Of a DNA stretch of 64,000 bases, positions 32,236 to 43,249 are shown in pieces. Position 1 is the first letter of the stretch. Each line of letters starts with the position of its first letter. The notes below the pieces were generated by a model that worked only from the letters and a program-made list of their open reading frames with translations, searched no databases and was not told the DNA's origin. This DNA comes from Dromiciops gliroides (Eukaryota > Chordata > Mammalia > Microbiotheria > Microbiotheriidae), in assembly GCF_019393635.1 (NCBI RefSeq), contig NC_057861.1:82158827-82222826 (forward strand), read 5' to 3'. The translations under genes and the position numbers were made by a program.

Positions 32236-32479
32236 TGATCTCATTTGACAGTTGATGAAGAGAGGGTAGATGAGGTATGTTGGTGACTGTCTGTAGGCAT
32301 ATAGGATGATGGTTGTGTGACTGTTGAATTTGTAGGTGGGGGTTAGGCCTTCTTAATCACCCAAGTTGGGCGTATCGAGGTCTGAAAATCAGTAGTATGT
32401 CATATTCAGTGTTGATATTAATCAAGAAAAGGAATCAGGATGGCATGTGTGCAGCTTTTCCTGGAGAAATAAGGAATAG

Positions 32480-32850
32480 AAATGGTAATAATAGTCCACA
32501 TTTCTCTGGGGTCTGATAGCATATAGAATGTATTCTCCACAATAACCCTGAGTATTGGGGGGTGTAAGGACCATTACTACTGCTTTTTTTTTTTTTTTAG
32601 TGAGGCAATTGGGGTTAAGTGACTTGCCCAGGGTCACACAGCTAGTCAGTGTTAAGTGTCTGAGGCCGGATTTGAACTCAGGTACTCCTGACTCCAGGGC
32701 CGGTGCTCTATCCACTGCGCCACCTAGCTGCCCCCATTACTACTGCTTTTACAGATGTGGAAACTGAGATTGAGCGTAGACTTCTCCAGGGTCATGCAGC
32801 TGAATGTTTGACACAGGATTGGAACCGTGGACTTCTGATTCCAAGGCTAC
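32480..32850 (-). mobile_element. Ther1/MIR SINE split by a WSINE1
   Basis: The host SINE is reversed: CCACAATAACCCTGAGTATT at the left, ACAGATGTGGAAACTGAGAT and GGTCATGCAGCTGAATG at the right. It is interrupted at 32588-32733. Confidence 0.75.
32588..32733 (-). mobile_element. WSINE1-type CORE-SINE with 17-bp target duplication
   Basis: CCATTACTACTGCTTTT is at 32571-32587 and 32734-32750. The copy is well preserved (GAGGCAATTGGGGTTAAGTG ... GCGCCACCTAGCTGCCC). Confidence 0.96.
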
Positions 32851-33160
32851 TAAAATGAGATAATATGTGTAAAGTGCTTAGCGTAGTGCCTGGAACACAG
32901 TAGGCATTTAAAAACGAGTCGTTTCCCTTCTTTTCCTTTGTTCCTTCTCTCTCTCCTTTCCTTCTCTCCCTTCTACTAGCCTTGTTGAGCTGTGCCCTGG
33001 GGAAAGAGCAGTGAAATGAATTGGGGGTTGTACAGATGAGCAGGGCCTGAGTCTGCCACTGACTTGCTCTGTAACTTTGGGTAAGTCACCTTCTCTCTCT
33101 GGGCCCAATGAGGAGGTTGGACTCAGTAGTCACCTACAAATAGGATTCTGACTTGGGCAT
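32850..33160 (+). mobile_element. MIR fragments, sense
   Basis: A 3' end at 32850-32925 (AAGTGCTTAGCGTAGTGCCT) and a second fragment at about 33030-33150 (GGTAAGTCACCTTCTCTCTC). Confidence 0.5.
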
Positions 33161-33249
33161 TCTGTGTCTTCTCTTTTAAAGGGCCCTCCAACTCTCACAG
33201 TCTTATAAGGCTTCTTCTAGGTCTGGCATTCTATGTTCTAATGTCTCGT

Positions 33250-33470
33250 TGGGAAGGTAGGTGGCTCAGTGCCAGGTCTGGAGTCAGGAAGACCTGAGTT
33301 CAAATCAACCTTGGACACTTACTAGCTGTGTGATCCCGGGCAAGTCACTTAACCCCTTGTCTGTAAAATGAGCTGGAGAGGGAAATGGCAAACCACTCCA
33401 GTACCTTTGTCAAGAAAACCCCAAATGGGGTCATGGAGAGTCGGACAAAACTGAAAGGACTGAACAACAA
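33250..33470 (+). mobile_element. Mar1-type CORE-SINE
   Basis: Head GGTAGGTGGCTCAGTGCC, core GGGCAAGTCACTTAACCCC, Bov-B-like tail GGCAAACCACTCCAGTACC and AGAAAACCCCAAATGGGGTC, ending TGAACAACAA. Confidence 0.88.
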
Positions 33471-33539
33471 AATCTAAGGTTCCTCTCATAGCCTTTCAGT
33501 GCTCTCTTACCAATGATTCCTGACGTTTTCTATCTCAGA

Positions 33540-33720
33540 ACCTGCTCACAATCTTAAAAACCATTGAGCACCACAGAGACATTTTACTTATATGGATTAT
33601 AGACTTCATTATTTACAAGATTAGCAACCAAAACGTCTTAATATCATTGTGAGAATAGTTTTGACCTTTGGGCCCCTCGGTAGTCTCTGGGCAGCACTTT
33701 GAGAACCATTGCTCTATACT
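33540..33720 (+). mobile_element. hAT-Charlie-like DNA transposon remnant
   Basis: The right end GAATAGTTTTGACCTTTGGG and CAGCACTTTGAGAACCATTG resembles the end of a hAT-Charlie family as I recall it. The left end shows no matching inverted repeat, so it is partial. Confidence 0.4.
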
Positions 33721-34100
33721 ATTCCATGCTGCAAGGTCCCTTTGAGCTCTGGCATCCTGTGCTCTCTGTCCCAAGGGGCCTTTTTAGCTCATTATAGTGG
33801 ACAGTAACATCCTCAGGTCCTTGACATTCCTGATGAACTAGGGTACCTTTGAAGGAATCCTCCTTTGTCTCAGTAGGCTCCTCTTCTCCTGTTCCCCCAA
33901 ATGACTGTTCCAATATTTATCCCTCTTGTAAGGTGAGAGGTGCCAAGTCCAGTGCCCTTTCCATGATACCAGGTTTCACTGATCCTCTCTCAGCAGACTC
34001 TGGGACCTTGGCCTGGATCCCCAAATGGAGATACTCAGCCATCCACAATCTTTTCCCTTTTCTTCTGGGACACATAGTACATACTCACAGGGGCTGAAAT
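33721..34100. other. Unassigned sequence
   Basis: Nothing recognisable; short frames only. Confidence 0.3.
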
Positions 34101-34465
34101 GGACCTTAGAAGTCATCTGTTCCAATCCTTTCATTTTAGAAAGGAAGAAATTAAGACCTAAAGAGGGATCTGACCACTGTTACAAAGAAAAACTATAATA
34201 TTTATATAATATCTTAAGGTCTGCAATTTTTGCATTTGATCCTCTCAGCCAACTTGTATTTTACAGATGAGGAAACTAAGGCACAGAGAGATTATTTGCC
34301 CAAGGTCACCCAACTAAGGAGTGTCTGAGGAAGATTAAAATTCTCATCTTCCTGACTTTAAATTCCACATACTCTATTCACTTTGCCACTTAGCTGCCCC
34401 CAAGAAGTTAGTAGCAGAATCAGAATTTGAACCCAGGTCTTTGTGCTTCCAAACCTAGTGCCTTT
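34100..34465 (-). mobile_element. MIR split by a Ther1-type SINE
   Basis: A reversed MIR (CATTTTAGAAAGGAAGAAAT; then AATTTGAACCCAGGTC at about 34424) is interrupted at about 34183-34402 by a reversed Ther1 (TTTTACAGATGAGGAAACTA ... TTTGCCACTTAGCTGCCCC). Confidence 0.65.
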
Positions 34466-34499
34466 TTTTACTGTGCAATATGTTTGGGATGACCCCATT

Positions 34500-34765
34500 T
34501 GAGGCAGGTAGGTAGCACAGTAGATAGAGTGCTAGGCCTGGAGTCAGGAAGACTCATCTTCAGACTCCAAATCTCTCCTCAGATACTTACTAGCAGTGTG
34601 ACCCTGGGCAAGTCACTTAACACTATTTGCCTTGGTTTGTTTCCTCATCTATAAAATGAGCTGGAGGAGGAAAGGGCAGAGCACCCCAGCATCTTTGCTA
34701 AGAAAACCCCAAATGGGGTCGTGGAGAGTTGGGCATGATAAAAAAAAAAAAGACTGAACATTGTA
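34500..34765 (+). mobile_element. Mar1-type CORE-SINE
   Basis: It has GGTAGGTAGCACAGTAGATA, GACCCTGGGCAAGTCACTTA, AATGAGCTGGAGGAGGAAAG and AGAAAACCCCAAATGGGGTC, with an A-run before the terminal GACTGAAC. Confidence 0.86.
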
Positions 34766-35405
34766 GTTATCAGGAAAGCCTTGTTTGGGGGGGGTTTGTG
34801 TGGGAGAAATTTCATCCCTATATCTGGGTAACCTCTGGTTTGTAGGGCTGGAGTGACAGTTTTTTCCTTGTTAGCAGTTCTCATATGGCCATGGAGACAC
34901 CTTGCACTCAGGGAGCCCCACATCTGACTAAGGGGGCATGATCTTCACACTCAGTACATACAGACATCATGGTCAGGGAAGATATCTGAGTAAATCCCAT
35001 GTTCACTTGTTGCAACAGAGTGTATTGAGTAGCCTTGATGGAGTCTTTGGGGTTGGGGCTCTGTTAATTCTGGTTGGCTACCTCCTAAGTAATAAACTCT
35101 ATGTCCCCTGTGTTCCCCCCACCCCCAGACACACCTCTGTGCCTTTTCCTGAGAAGTAGTGGGCTACATCATGGGGCTTTCTTCAGTCACAGAGAACTAA
35201 ATGTCTGGTGGCTTGACTTTCCACCTGCCCTGGGAAAGTTTGTTAGGACTAGGGCAAGGGAAAAGCATTATACAAAAGACAGAGGTAGCCACTGGCAAAC
35301 TGGCAGGACTTATGTAAAGGCAGATAGATAGATGCACTGACCTCAGTATCTTATTGTTAGGGTGAGACTCGACCTAGAACAACTGAGCAAGGGAATCTCA
35401 CCAGG
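34766..35405. other. Unassigned sequence
   Basis: No gene or named repeat, apart from short G-runs at 34787-34796. Confidence 0.3.
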
Positions 35406-35409
35406 GCAA

Positions 35410-35780
35410 ATGACAGACTCACAGAATTTCATAGTTGGAAGGGAGCTCAGAGTCCAACTATGTCTGAACAGGAATCTTCTCTACAACAACCCTGTTAATA
35501 GGTCATGAATTGTGTGCTTGAATACCACCAGTGATGGGGAACTCACCACACCATGAGAGAGCCCAAAGCCACTTTTGGATAGCTCTGAATCCTTGGAGGC
35601 TGCATTTGAGTTTTTACTCATGCACCTCGTACTTCCTTGATGGTTCTTATTCTTCAGGTCTTATAAGAGTGAGTTCTCATTCCTGAAGCCTCCTTCCTCA
35701 TAGGAGCTCTCCAGATTTCCCCACCTATTCATTACTCCTTCAGCTTAATCTGTTCTTTAGTCCTAGTGAGCTCTCTGGTG
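35410..35780 (-). mobile_element. CR1/L3 LINE 3' end, antisense
   Basis: TTTCATAGTTGGAAGGGAGC, GATGGGGAACTCACCACACC, and GACCTCAGTATC-like flank to the left; the order of blocks fits an antisense L3 3' end. Confidence 0.6.
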
Positions 35781-36300
35781 AAAAATCTACAGGTGAGAAA
35801 TGTGTTTTTTTCTATTCCTTATGACAAACTGTATCTTTGTGTCTGGGTGACACTTCTCAGAGGGGCAACCTGTTTGTCTGGGGTGGTGCTTGTGTTTTTG
35901 ACTGGATTTCTCAACCTGGAGAGCGTTTATGGAGTGCCACAGGTAGAGGGCACCAGCAGTGTGATGGGGAGACAGAAGGGGTGAGAGAGAGAGAAGACCA
36001 GAGAAGTAAGATACAAGGTTAGTATGATATAATGTGGATGTACAGGGAGTCAGAAGTCTGCATTTGCATTTTGGTGGTAGCATATATGAACTATGACTTC
36101 TCTCTGGGCCTCAGTTGCTTTATCTGTAATAGGGCTAATAATACCTAGCCCTCCTATTTCATAGGGCTGTTAAGAGGAAAGTGCTTTCTAAGCCTTACAT
36201 TACACTATAAATGGAAGTTGCTGCTTTTGTTGTTATCATTACCAGGTACTGAGAATGATTGAGAGGAAACATTGGAAAATGTACCAGGAAAGATGCAAGT
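35781..36300. other. Unassigned plus a sense MIR
   Basis: A MIR-type SINE lies at about 36045-36240 (CTCTGGGCCTCAGTTGCTTT, TAGGGCTGTTAAGAGGAAAG). The remainder is unassigned. Confidence 0.45.
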
Positions 36301-36316
36301 TAGACCAAAGGAAGAA

Positions 36317-39069
36317 GAAGTTTTTTTCTTCTTAATTGTTTTTCTAATTTAGCTTACTTTTCCCAATTACATGTAAAAACAATTTTTAACATTAATTTTT
36401 TTTGTTGCTGTTTGTTTTTTTTTGTTTTGTTTTATTTTATTTTGCAGGGCAATGGGGGTTAAGTGACTTGCCCAGGGTCACACAGCTAGTAAGTGTCAAG
36501 TGTCTGAGGCTGGATTTGAACTCAGGTACTCCTGAATCCAGGGCTGGTGCTTTATCCACTGCGCCACCTAGCCGCCCCCGACATTAATTTTTAAAAATTT
36601 TGAGTTCCAAAGTTTTTCCCTCCCTTCTTCCTCTCCCCTTGAGAAGGCAAGCAGTTTGCTATAGATTATATGTTGCAGTCATGCAAAACATTTATATGTT
36701 AGCCATGTTGCAAAAGAAAATAACCCCCAAAACAAGAAAAATAAAGAAAATTTGAAAATAAGTATTCTTTGATCTGCATTCAGACTCCATCAGTTCTTTC
36801 ATGTGGATAGCATCTTTCATTATGAGTTCTTGGGAATTGTCTTGGGTTATTGTATTGCTGAGAAAAGCTAAGTCATTCACAGTTGATCATCATATAAAGT
36901 TGCTGTTATTATATACAATATTCTGGTTCTGCTCACTTCACTTTGCATTAGTATATGTAAGTTTTTCCAGGTTTTTTGAAACCTGCCTGTTTGTCATTTC
37001 TTATAGCCCAATAGTATTTCATTTTATTCATATACCACAACTTGTTCAGCCATTCTCCAGTTAATGGGCATCCCCCTCAATTTCCAATTCTTTGCCACCA
37101 TGAAAAGAGCTGATACAAAATATTTTTGTTCATGTAGATCCTTTTCCTTTTTGTTTTTGGTCTCTTTGGAGTAAGGATCTAGTAGTAGTATTCCTGGGTT
37201 AAAGGGTATGCACAATTTTCTAAATTGTTTTCAATAATGGTTGGATCAGTTCATAGCGCCACCAATAGTGCATTAGTGTCTTGATTTTTCCACATCCCCT
37301 CCAACATTTATAATTTTCCTTTTCTGTCATTTTAGCCAATCTGATACATGTGATAAGTATGTAAAACAACTCTTGTTTTAATTTGCATTTCTATATTCAA
37401 TAGTTATTTAGAGCATTTTCATGTGTGATTATGATAGCTTTGATTTCTTCTTCTGAAAATTGCCTTTTCATATCCTTTGAACATTTATTCAATTGGGGAA
37501 TGACTCTCATTTGACTCAATTCTCTGTATATTTGAGAAATGAGGCTTTTATCAGACATACTTGCTCTAAACCCCCCCCCCCAGTTTTCTGCTTTCCTTCT
37601 AATTTTGGTTGCATGGTTTTTGTTTGTGCCAACCCTTTTAAATTTAGTAAAAATCAAAATTGCCCACCTTATATCCTCTAATGCTATCTATCTCTTGTTT
37701 GGTCATAAACTCTTCCCTTTTCCATAGATCTGACATGTAAAATATTCCATGCTCTCTCAATTTGCTTATGGTATCACCTTTTACGTTTAAATCACATATC
37801 CTTTTTGACCTTATCTTAGAATATGGGGTGAGGTGTTGGTCTTTACCTAGTTTCTGCCAAACTGCTTTCCAGTTTTCCCAGCACTTTTTGTCAAATAGTG
37901 AGTTCTTGGTCCCTAAAACTTAGATCTTTAGGTTTTAGAAATGTTAATTACTATGGTCATTTACTACTATGTGTTATGTACCTAATATATTCCACTGATC
38001 GACCATTCTATTTCTTAGCCAGTACCAGATTGTTTTGTTAATTACTGCTTTGTAATACAGTTTGATATTTGGTACTGCTAGGCCACCTTCCTTCATTTTT
38101 TTCCATTGATTCTCTTGATATTCTTGACCTTTTGTTTATCCAGATGAATTTTGTTATTATTTTTTCTAGCTCTCTAACATAATTTTTTTGGTAGTTTGAT
38201 TGGTTTGGCACTGAATAAGTAAATTTATTTACGTAGAATTATCATTTTTATTATATTGGCTTGTTCTACCCATGAGCGATTAATAATTTTCCAGTTGTTT
38301 AGAGCTGACTTTATTTGTATGAAGAGGGTTTTGTAATTGTGTTCATTTAGTATCTGGGTTTGTCTTGGCAGGTGTAGACTTCCAAGTATTTTATATTGTC
38401 TGCAGTTATTTTAAATGGAATTTCTCTTTCTGTCTCTTGCTGCTGGACTTTGTTGGTAATGTATAGAAATGCTGATTATTTATATAGGTTTATTTTATGC
38501 CCTGCAATTGTCTAAAGTTGTTAATTATTTTAATTAGTTTTTGAGTCGATTCTCTAAGTACACATCATATCATCTGCAAAGAGTGATAGTTTTCTTTCCT
38601 CATTGCCCATTCTAATTCCTTCAATTTCTTTTTCTTCTCTTATTACTATAGGTATCATCTCTAGTATAATATTGAATAGTGGTGTTGATAATTCACATCC
38701 TTGCTTCACCCCTGACCATATTGGCAAGGGTTCTAGCTTATCCCCATTACAGATAATACTTACTGATGATTTTAGATAAATAATACTTATCATTTTAAGG
38801 AAAATTCCATTTATTCCTGTGCTCTATAGTGTTTTTACTAGGAATCAGTTTAATTTTGTCAAAAGCTTTTTCTGCATCTATTGAGATAATCATGATTTTT
38901 GTTGTTTTTATTATTGATATGATCCAGTATGCTAATAGTTTTCCTAATATTGAACCAGCCCTGCATTCCTGGTATAACTCTTACCTCCTTGCTAGTATTT
39001 TATTTAAAAATTTTGCATCGATATTAATCAAGTAAATTGGTCTATAGTTTTCCTTTTCTGTTTTTGCTC
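36317..39069 (-). mobile_element. L1 LINE, 5'-truncated, with ORF2 reverse transcriptase remnants
   Basis: Minus-strand L1 with its 3' end at the left. The reverse transcriptase core is visible at 38554-38793 on the minus strand: WSGVKQGCELSTPLFNI and LSLFADDMM, matching the L1 TGTRQGCPLSPLLFNI and LSLFADDMI blocks. The ORF2 C-terminal block IPFNPGILLLDPYSKE follows at about 37160-37215. Many stops and frameshifts break the frame. AAGGAAGAA occurs at 36308-36316 and 39070-39078, a likely 9-bp duplication. A WSINE1 interrupts the 3' UTR. Confidence 0.92.
36401..36580 (-). mobile_element. WSINE1-type CORE-SINE in the L1 3' UTR
   Basis: A reversed copy with a TTTG-rich tail at the left. ACATTAATTTTT flanks it at 36389-36400 and 36581-36592. 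Confidence 0.94.
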
Positions 39070-39078
39070 AAGGAAGAA

Positions 39079-39354
39079 CATTCCAGCAGGGAAACTGTGG
39101 TTTTTTTCTTTGGCAGTATGGAGAGAGAGGACGATGTTTGGGGTGAATGGCTTGGGGTAGTTGCTATTGGATCAAAGATTCTCTTCCCTTTGGGGGGGGT
39201 GGAGGAGCATCTTGATTAGATTCTGGGACGGGGAAGGGGAAAAAGGAGGTGGTGTCATAGTGTAAGCCTTCATTTTTTTTTTTCAGGTCATTTTTTAAAA
39301 GGAGTTGGAATAGGGAGGTAGCGGAGTCCCCATGGGAGAGCAGGAAGGATGGAT
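39079..39354. other. Unassigned sequence
   Basis: Nothing recognised; a G-run lies near 39191. Confidence 0.3.
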
Positions 39355-39900
39355 TCCATGTGTGGGTGTGCCTGCGTCTGTATGTGTTTGTGTCTCTGTG
39401 GGTAAAAATGTCTCTGTATGTCTGTTTCTGTGGGTGTGCATTATCTGTGTCTGTGTTTTGTATATGTCAATATGTGTATGTGTGAGTGTCTGCATGTCTT
39501 TATTTATACCCGTGTGTAAGTACAGTGGAAAGAGCCCCAGCTCTGGAGTCAGGGGATCTGGCTTTAAGCCCTGCCTCCTTTGCTTCTAACCACCTTGACC
39601 TTGAGCAAGAAACAACCTCTCCCTGGGCCTCAGTTTCCGAATCTGTAAAGTGGGGGTGTTAGACCACAGTCTGGCCTCTCACATCTCTTCCAGATCTTTG
39701 ATCTCTGATCCTGTTTATTTGTGCACGTACTTCTGTGTATCCCAGCATCTGTCCCCGGGTGCCTGCCTGTTTCTGTGTGCCTTTTTGTGGGGATCCGTGT
39801 GTTTGTCTATACTGATGTACTTGTGTCTGCATGCTTCTGTGTAGATCTGTGGTAATAGTGTGTCTTTGTGTATGTGTGTGTGCATTTCTTTTGGTGTCTT
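39355..39900. repeat. Degenerate TG-rich repeat split by a MIR
   Basis: Irregular TGTGTCTGTGTG-type sequence runs from 39355 to 39520 and from about 39715 to 39900. A sense MIR (CCCTGGGCCTCAGTTTCCG) occupies about 39520-39705. Confidence 0.7.
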
Positions 39901-40430
39901 CTTGTTTGTTGGGGTGCATAGGTATGCTCTGCAGGTCTTTTGTGGAACTCTGAGGAAACAATAGTACTGATGGAATCATGGACCTGTGTGCATGTCTTTT
40001 CATGCACATAATTGTTGACATAGACTCTTCTTGGGTTTGGGGATAGGAAGTGGGGATTGGAGAATAGACAGATAGAGGTTGGATTAGATGGGAAGACAGA
40101 CACCTTCTCTCCAGTGTAGATCACTGCTTCCTGGCAAGACACCACGCGAGTCCTGGTCAGGCAAGGCAGAGGAAGCTGTGCTGTGAGACTTTGCACTGTC
40201 CACAGGGTCCTGCCTAGGCTTTGGAGGGACCTGTGATTGGAGAAGCACCAAGGCCTTCAGCCAATATCTTTGCAGAGGTGACCAGGTATCCCATTTCTGC
40301 TTGATACATTGCATCTGGTTTGTCTGGAGTGGGGGCTTTGTAAAAACAGAGAGTAGGACATATGCCTGGAAAAGGAGTTTCATTCCAGGCTACTGGCAGA
40401 CTTCGAATGCTGAGCTGACTATGCATATCA
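39901..40430. other. Unassigned sequence
   Basis: No recognised feature; the overlapping minus-strand frames of 99-129 codons share no domain I know. Confidence 0.3.
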
Positions 40431-40580
40431 TTGGGTAGGTAATGGGGAGCCATAGAAATTTTGGGAGCAAGGGAGGCATGTGGTTAGACCTGGGTTTTAG
40501 GAAGATTCCTATCCCATTCTATTCTAGCCTGTCCTGTCCTGTCCTATCCTGTGCTGGCCTAGCTTAGCCTATCATATCAG
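40430..40580. repeat. Antisense L2 fragment and (TCCTG/TCCTA)n pentamers
   Basis: GGTAATGGGGAGCCATAGAA and GTGGTTAGACCTGGGTTTTA are antisense L2. From 40505 to 40575 pentamers related to CCTGT/CCTAT repeat imperfectly. Confidence 0.6.
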
Positions 40581-40589
40581 GTGTAGAGA

Positions 40590-40770
40590 CTCATGACTTT
40601 AAGCAAGCCACTAACCTCTGTTTGCCTCAGTTTTCTCATCAGTAAAATGGGGATAATAATATCACCTACCTCCTAGAGTTCTTTTGAGGATCAAATGAGT
40701 TAATAATTGTAAAGCACCCAGGACAGGGTCTGACACATAGTAGGCACTAGATAACTGTTAACTATTGTCA
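40590..40770 (+). mobile_element. MIR SINE
   Basis: It has TTTAAGCAAGCCACTAACCT, CTCAGTTTTCTCATCAGTAA and a 3' end GTCTGACACATAGTAGGCAC in full sense order. Confidence 0.8.
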
Positions 40771-40872
40771 CCTCCCTCTCAGAGATCTTGTGAGAAAACT
40801 ACTTTGTGAATGGAAAAGCCACAGAAAAATGGCTTCTTTTTAATTCTGTTGCTGCTACTATTATTACTATAA

Positions 40873-40876
<4 letters not shown>

Positions 40877-40908
<32 letters not shown>
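40877..40908. repeat. (TA)n microsatellite
   Basis: About 16 uninterrupted TA units. Confidence 0.95.
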
Positions 40909-40911
<3 letters not shown>

Positions 40912-41349
40912 TATGTTATTATCATTTATTAATATTGTTTGAACCTAGCTTTATATGACCAGAAAATTGTCTAACTCAAAAAGCTTAGTAAAGAAGCCAG
41001 GCTGACTGACCTCAGAGGCGCTTCTGGGAAGCTGGATAGTTAGAAAGAATGCTTAAATCCCACCCAGTGCTTGTTTTTGGGGTCCATCCAAAGCTTGTGC
41101 TTTGGGTTCCCCAAATTGGATTGACTTACCTGCTGATAGACACCTGAGACAGCCCTTCTCTTGGAGATGACTTACTGCCTCCATGAGGCCAGTCAGGCAA
41201 ATGTCCTTGTGCCCTTTTCTGAACCCTCTATGATGTAACCAACCTCACAAAGACTGGGAGGGAGTCGCCCCTTCTTTCTGGCTCTCTTCCTCTACTAAAT
41301 GACCTAATATATTCTCTTTCTAAAATTACTGAAGATTTTGGGGTTTGTG
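40909..41349. other. Unassigned sequence
   Basis: No gene or named repeat. Confidence 0.3.
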
Positions 41350-41489
41350 AGATAGAGAGATAGATGATAGATATAGATAGATAAGTAGATATAGATTGAT
41401 TATATAGATTATATAGATAGATGATGGATAGATAGATTAGATTAGATAGACAGACAGAGAGACAGACACAGATAGATAGGTAGATAGAA
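41350..41489. repeat. (TAGA)n tetranucleotide repeat
   Basis: Imperfect GATA/TAGA units with GACA interruptions. Confidence 0.92.
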
Positions 41490-41770
41490 CATGTCTTGAG
41501 TGCTTACTGTGTGGGAGGCACTGTCCTAAACTCTGGGGATACAGATACAAGCAAAGAAGACAATCTCTGCCCTCAAAAAACTTATATTCTAAAGGGGAAG
41601 ACAGCAGATAAAGGGGAGCTGGAAATCAGGTGTATGGGGCATAGGGACATGGGTGGAGAGGGGACTGATCAGAGCAAGCGGTGGGTGAGGAGATGGAGAA
41701 GTCTCGAGGATGACTAGAAGCCAGAGTGAAGTGAGGGGCCACATAGAGGTCCTAGCAAGTATGTCACCAA
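41490..41770 (-). mobile_element. L2 3' region, antisense
   Basis: GAGTGCTTACTGTGTGGGAG, CTCTGGGGATACAGATACAA and CTGCCCTCAAAAAACTTATA are the reversed L2 terminus, followed by 3' body. Confidence 0.75.
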
Positions 41771-42384
41771 GTCAGGAGATTAGGCCTCTAGGCATAGGTT
41801 TCTTTTTCTAGGAGGGAAGGTGTACCTATCATCTTCTTTGAGGCAGAGGCGTGGCTTAAATGACCCCTGAAGGCCCTTCCCTGCCTCTCCCTATGGTCTG
41901 TTTTGTTCTTTATTAATTTTCTCCCATTTGACTTTGCAGTTTCGTTTTACCCTTGAAAACCATTCCCTTCCTAAAGAGTTTGCCTTGGGGAGTGCTCGTT
42001 TTCATTGCCGGGCCTGTGATTTGTTTAGGGAGTATTGTCTTCTTTTTTCTTTTCCTCTAATGCTGGTGACATAAGCTAAGGATGTAATCAGACCTCAGAG
42101 AGCCGGGACAGTTCAAGGTTGAACTATGGTTCTCCACATTTCAGGAGGGGAGATTTCAGAAAGTTCTGAGAAAAGATAGATAGAAGTAGAGCTGCCCCAG
42201 AGTGAAGTCTGTTGCCTGAGGAGGCAGTGGGTTCTCCCTCGCTGGGATCTTCAAGGAGAGGTTGGAGGAGCACCTGTGGTCAATGTTGAGGAGGAGATTC
42301 TTGGACCCGTTGGTCTCTCAGGTCCATTCTTTCTCTGAGAGTCTCTGATCCCTTGGCCTGAGAATCTGAGGGGAACCTTGACTT
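41771..42384. other. Unassigned with a CR1/L3-like 3' end
   Basis: About 42200-42350 resembles a sense CR1/L3 3' end (AGGCAGTGGGTTCTCCCTCG, CTTCAAGGAGAGGTTGGAGG). The rest is unassigned. Confidence 0.45.
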
Positions 42385-42398
42385 AAAAGACAGCAAGC

Positions 42399-42544
42399 GG
42401 GGCGGCTAGGTGGCACAGTGGATAAAGCACTGGCCCTGGATTCAGGAGTACCTAAGTTCAATCTGGCCTCAGACACTTGACCACTTACTAGCTGTGTGAC
42501 CCTGGGCAAGTCACTTAACCCCCATTGCCTGCAAAAAAAAAAAA
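42399..42544 (+). mobile_element. WSINE1-type CORE-SINE with 14-bp target duplication
   Basis: GGGGCGGCTAGGTGGCACAG to an A-run. AAAAGACAGCAAGC is at 42385-42398 and 42545-42558. Confidence 0.95.
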
Positions 42545-42589
42545 AAAAGACAGCAAGCAGGCAAAGATCTCAAGATTGAGGGTCAATAT

Positions 42590-43105
42590 CACCCAGTCCT
42601 TACATGATAAAACATTTGTTAAGTGGGACAGGCACTGTGCTAAGTGCAGGGGATACAAACAAGGTCAAACAGACATAAAACCCCAAATCTGTTCCTGCAT
42701 TTGTGGAACATACATGTTAATGGGGAGAGACAAAATGTAAATAAATAACCAGGTATTCTAGATTTAGGAGTTAGTTCCCCTAGAGGCCATCCCATCCAAT
42801 CCCCTTATTTTACAGATGAGGAAACTGAGATTTCAGAGATAAAAGGGACTTGGCTATTAGTACTAGACCTGCCTTTGAGTCCTAGTTCCATCACTAACTA
42901 ACTGTGATGCTGAACAGTTTACATCCCAAACTTAATCTGGTACCTCATTCTACTTCTGTAATAAAACAAGAGGTTGGACTCCATCCCTCACATCCCTTCT
43001 GCCTCTGACATTGTGTGCTGTGTGACGGAAGGCATTCTGGACTTGGGGTCAAGAGAGACTCGGGATACCCTGCATGTAGTGTCTTTGCTAATCACTAGAC
43101 TAGAG
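42590..43105. mobile_element. L2 3' fragment and MIR debris
   Basis: Antisense L2 3' end at 42595-42740 (GGCACTGTGCTAAGTGCAGG), then reversed and sense MIR fragments (TTATTTTACAGATGAGGAAA at 42805). Confidence 0.5.
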
Positions 43106-43249
43106 AAATGTTGGCTGTCATCATCATCATCATTGAAGCTCTTGGGATTGAAATTAGACAAATATAATTGCAAATCGTTCTAATGAGGAAGAAAATGGCT
43201 TTTTAAAATAGTGAATCTGGGAGTAATCTCATTCAATTAAAGCAGAGCA

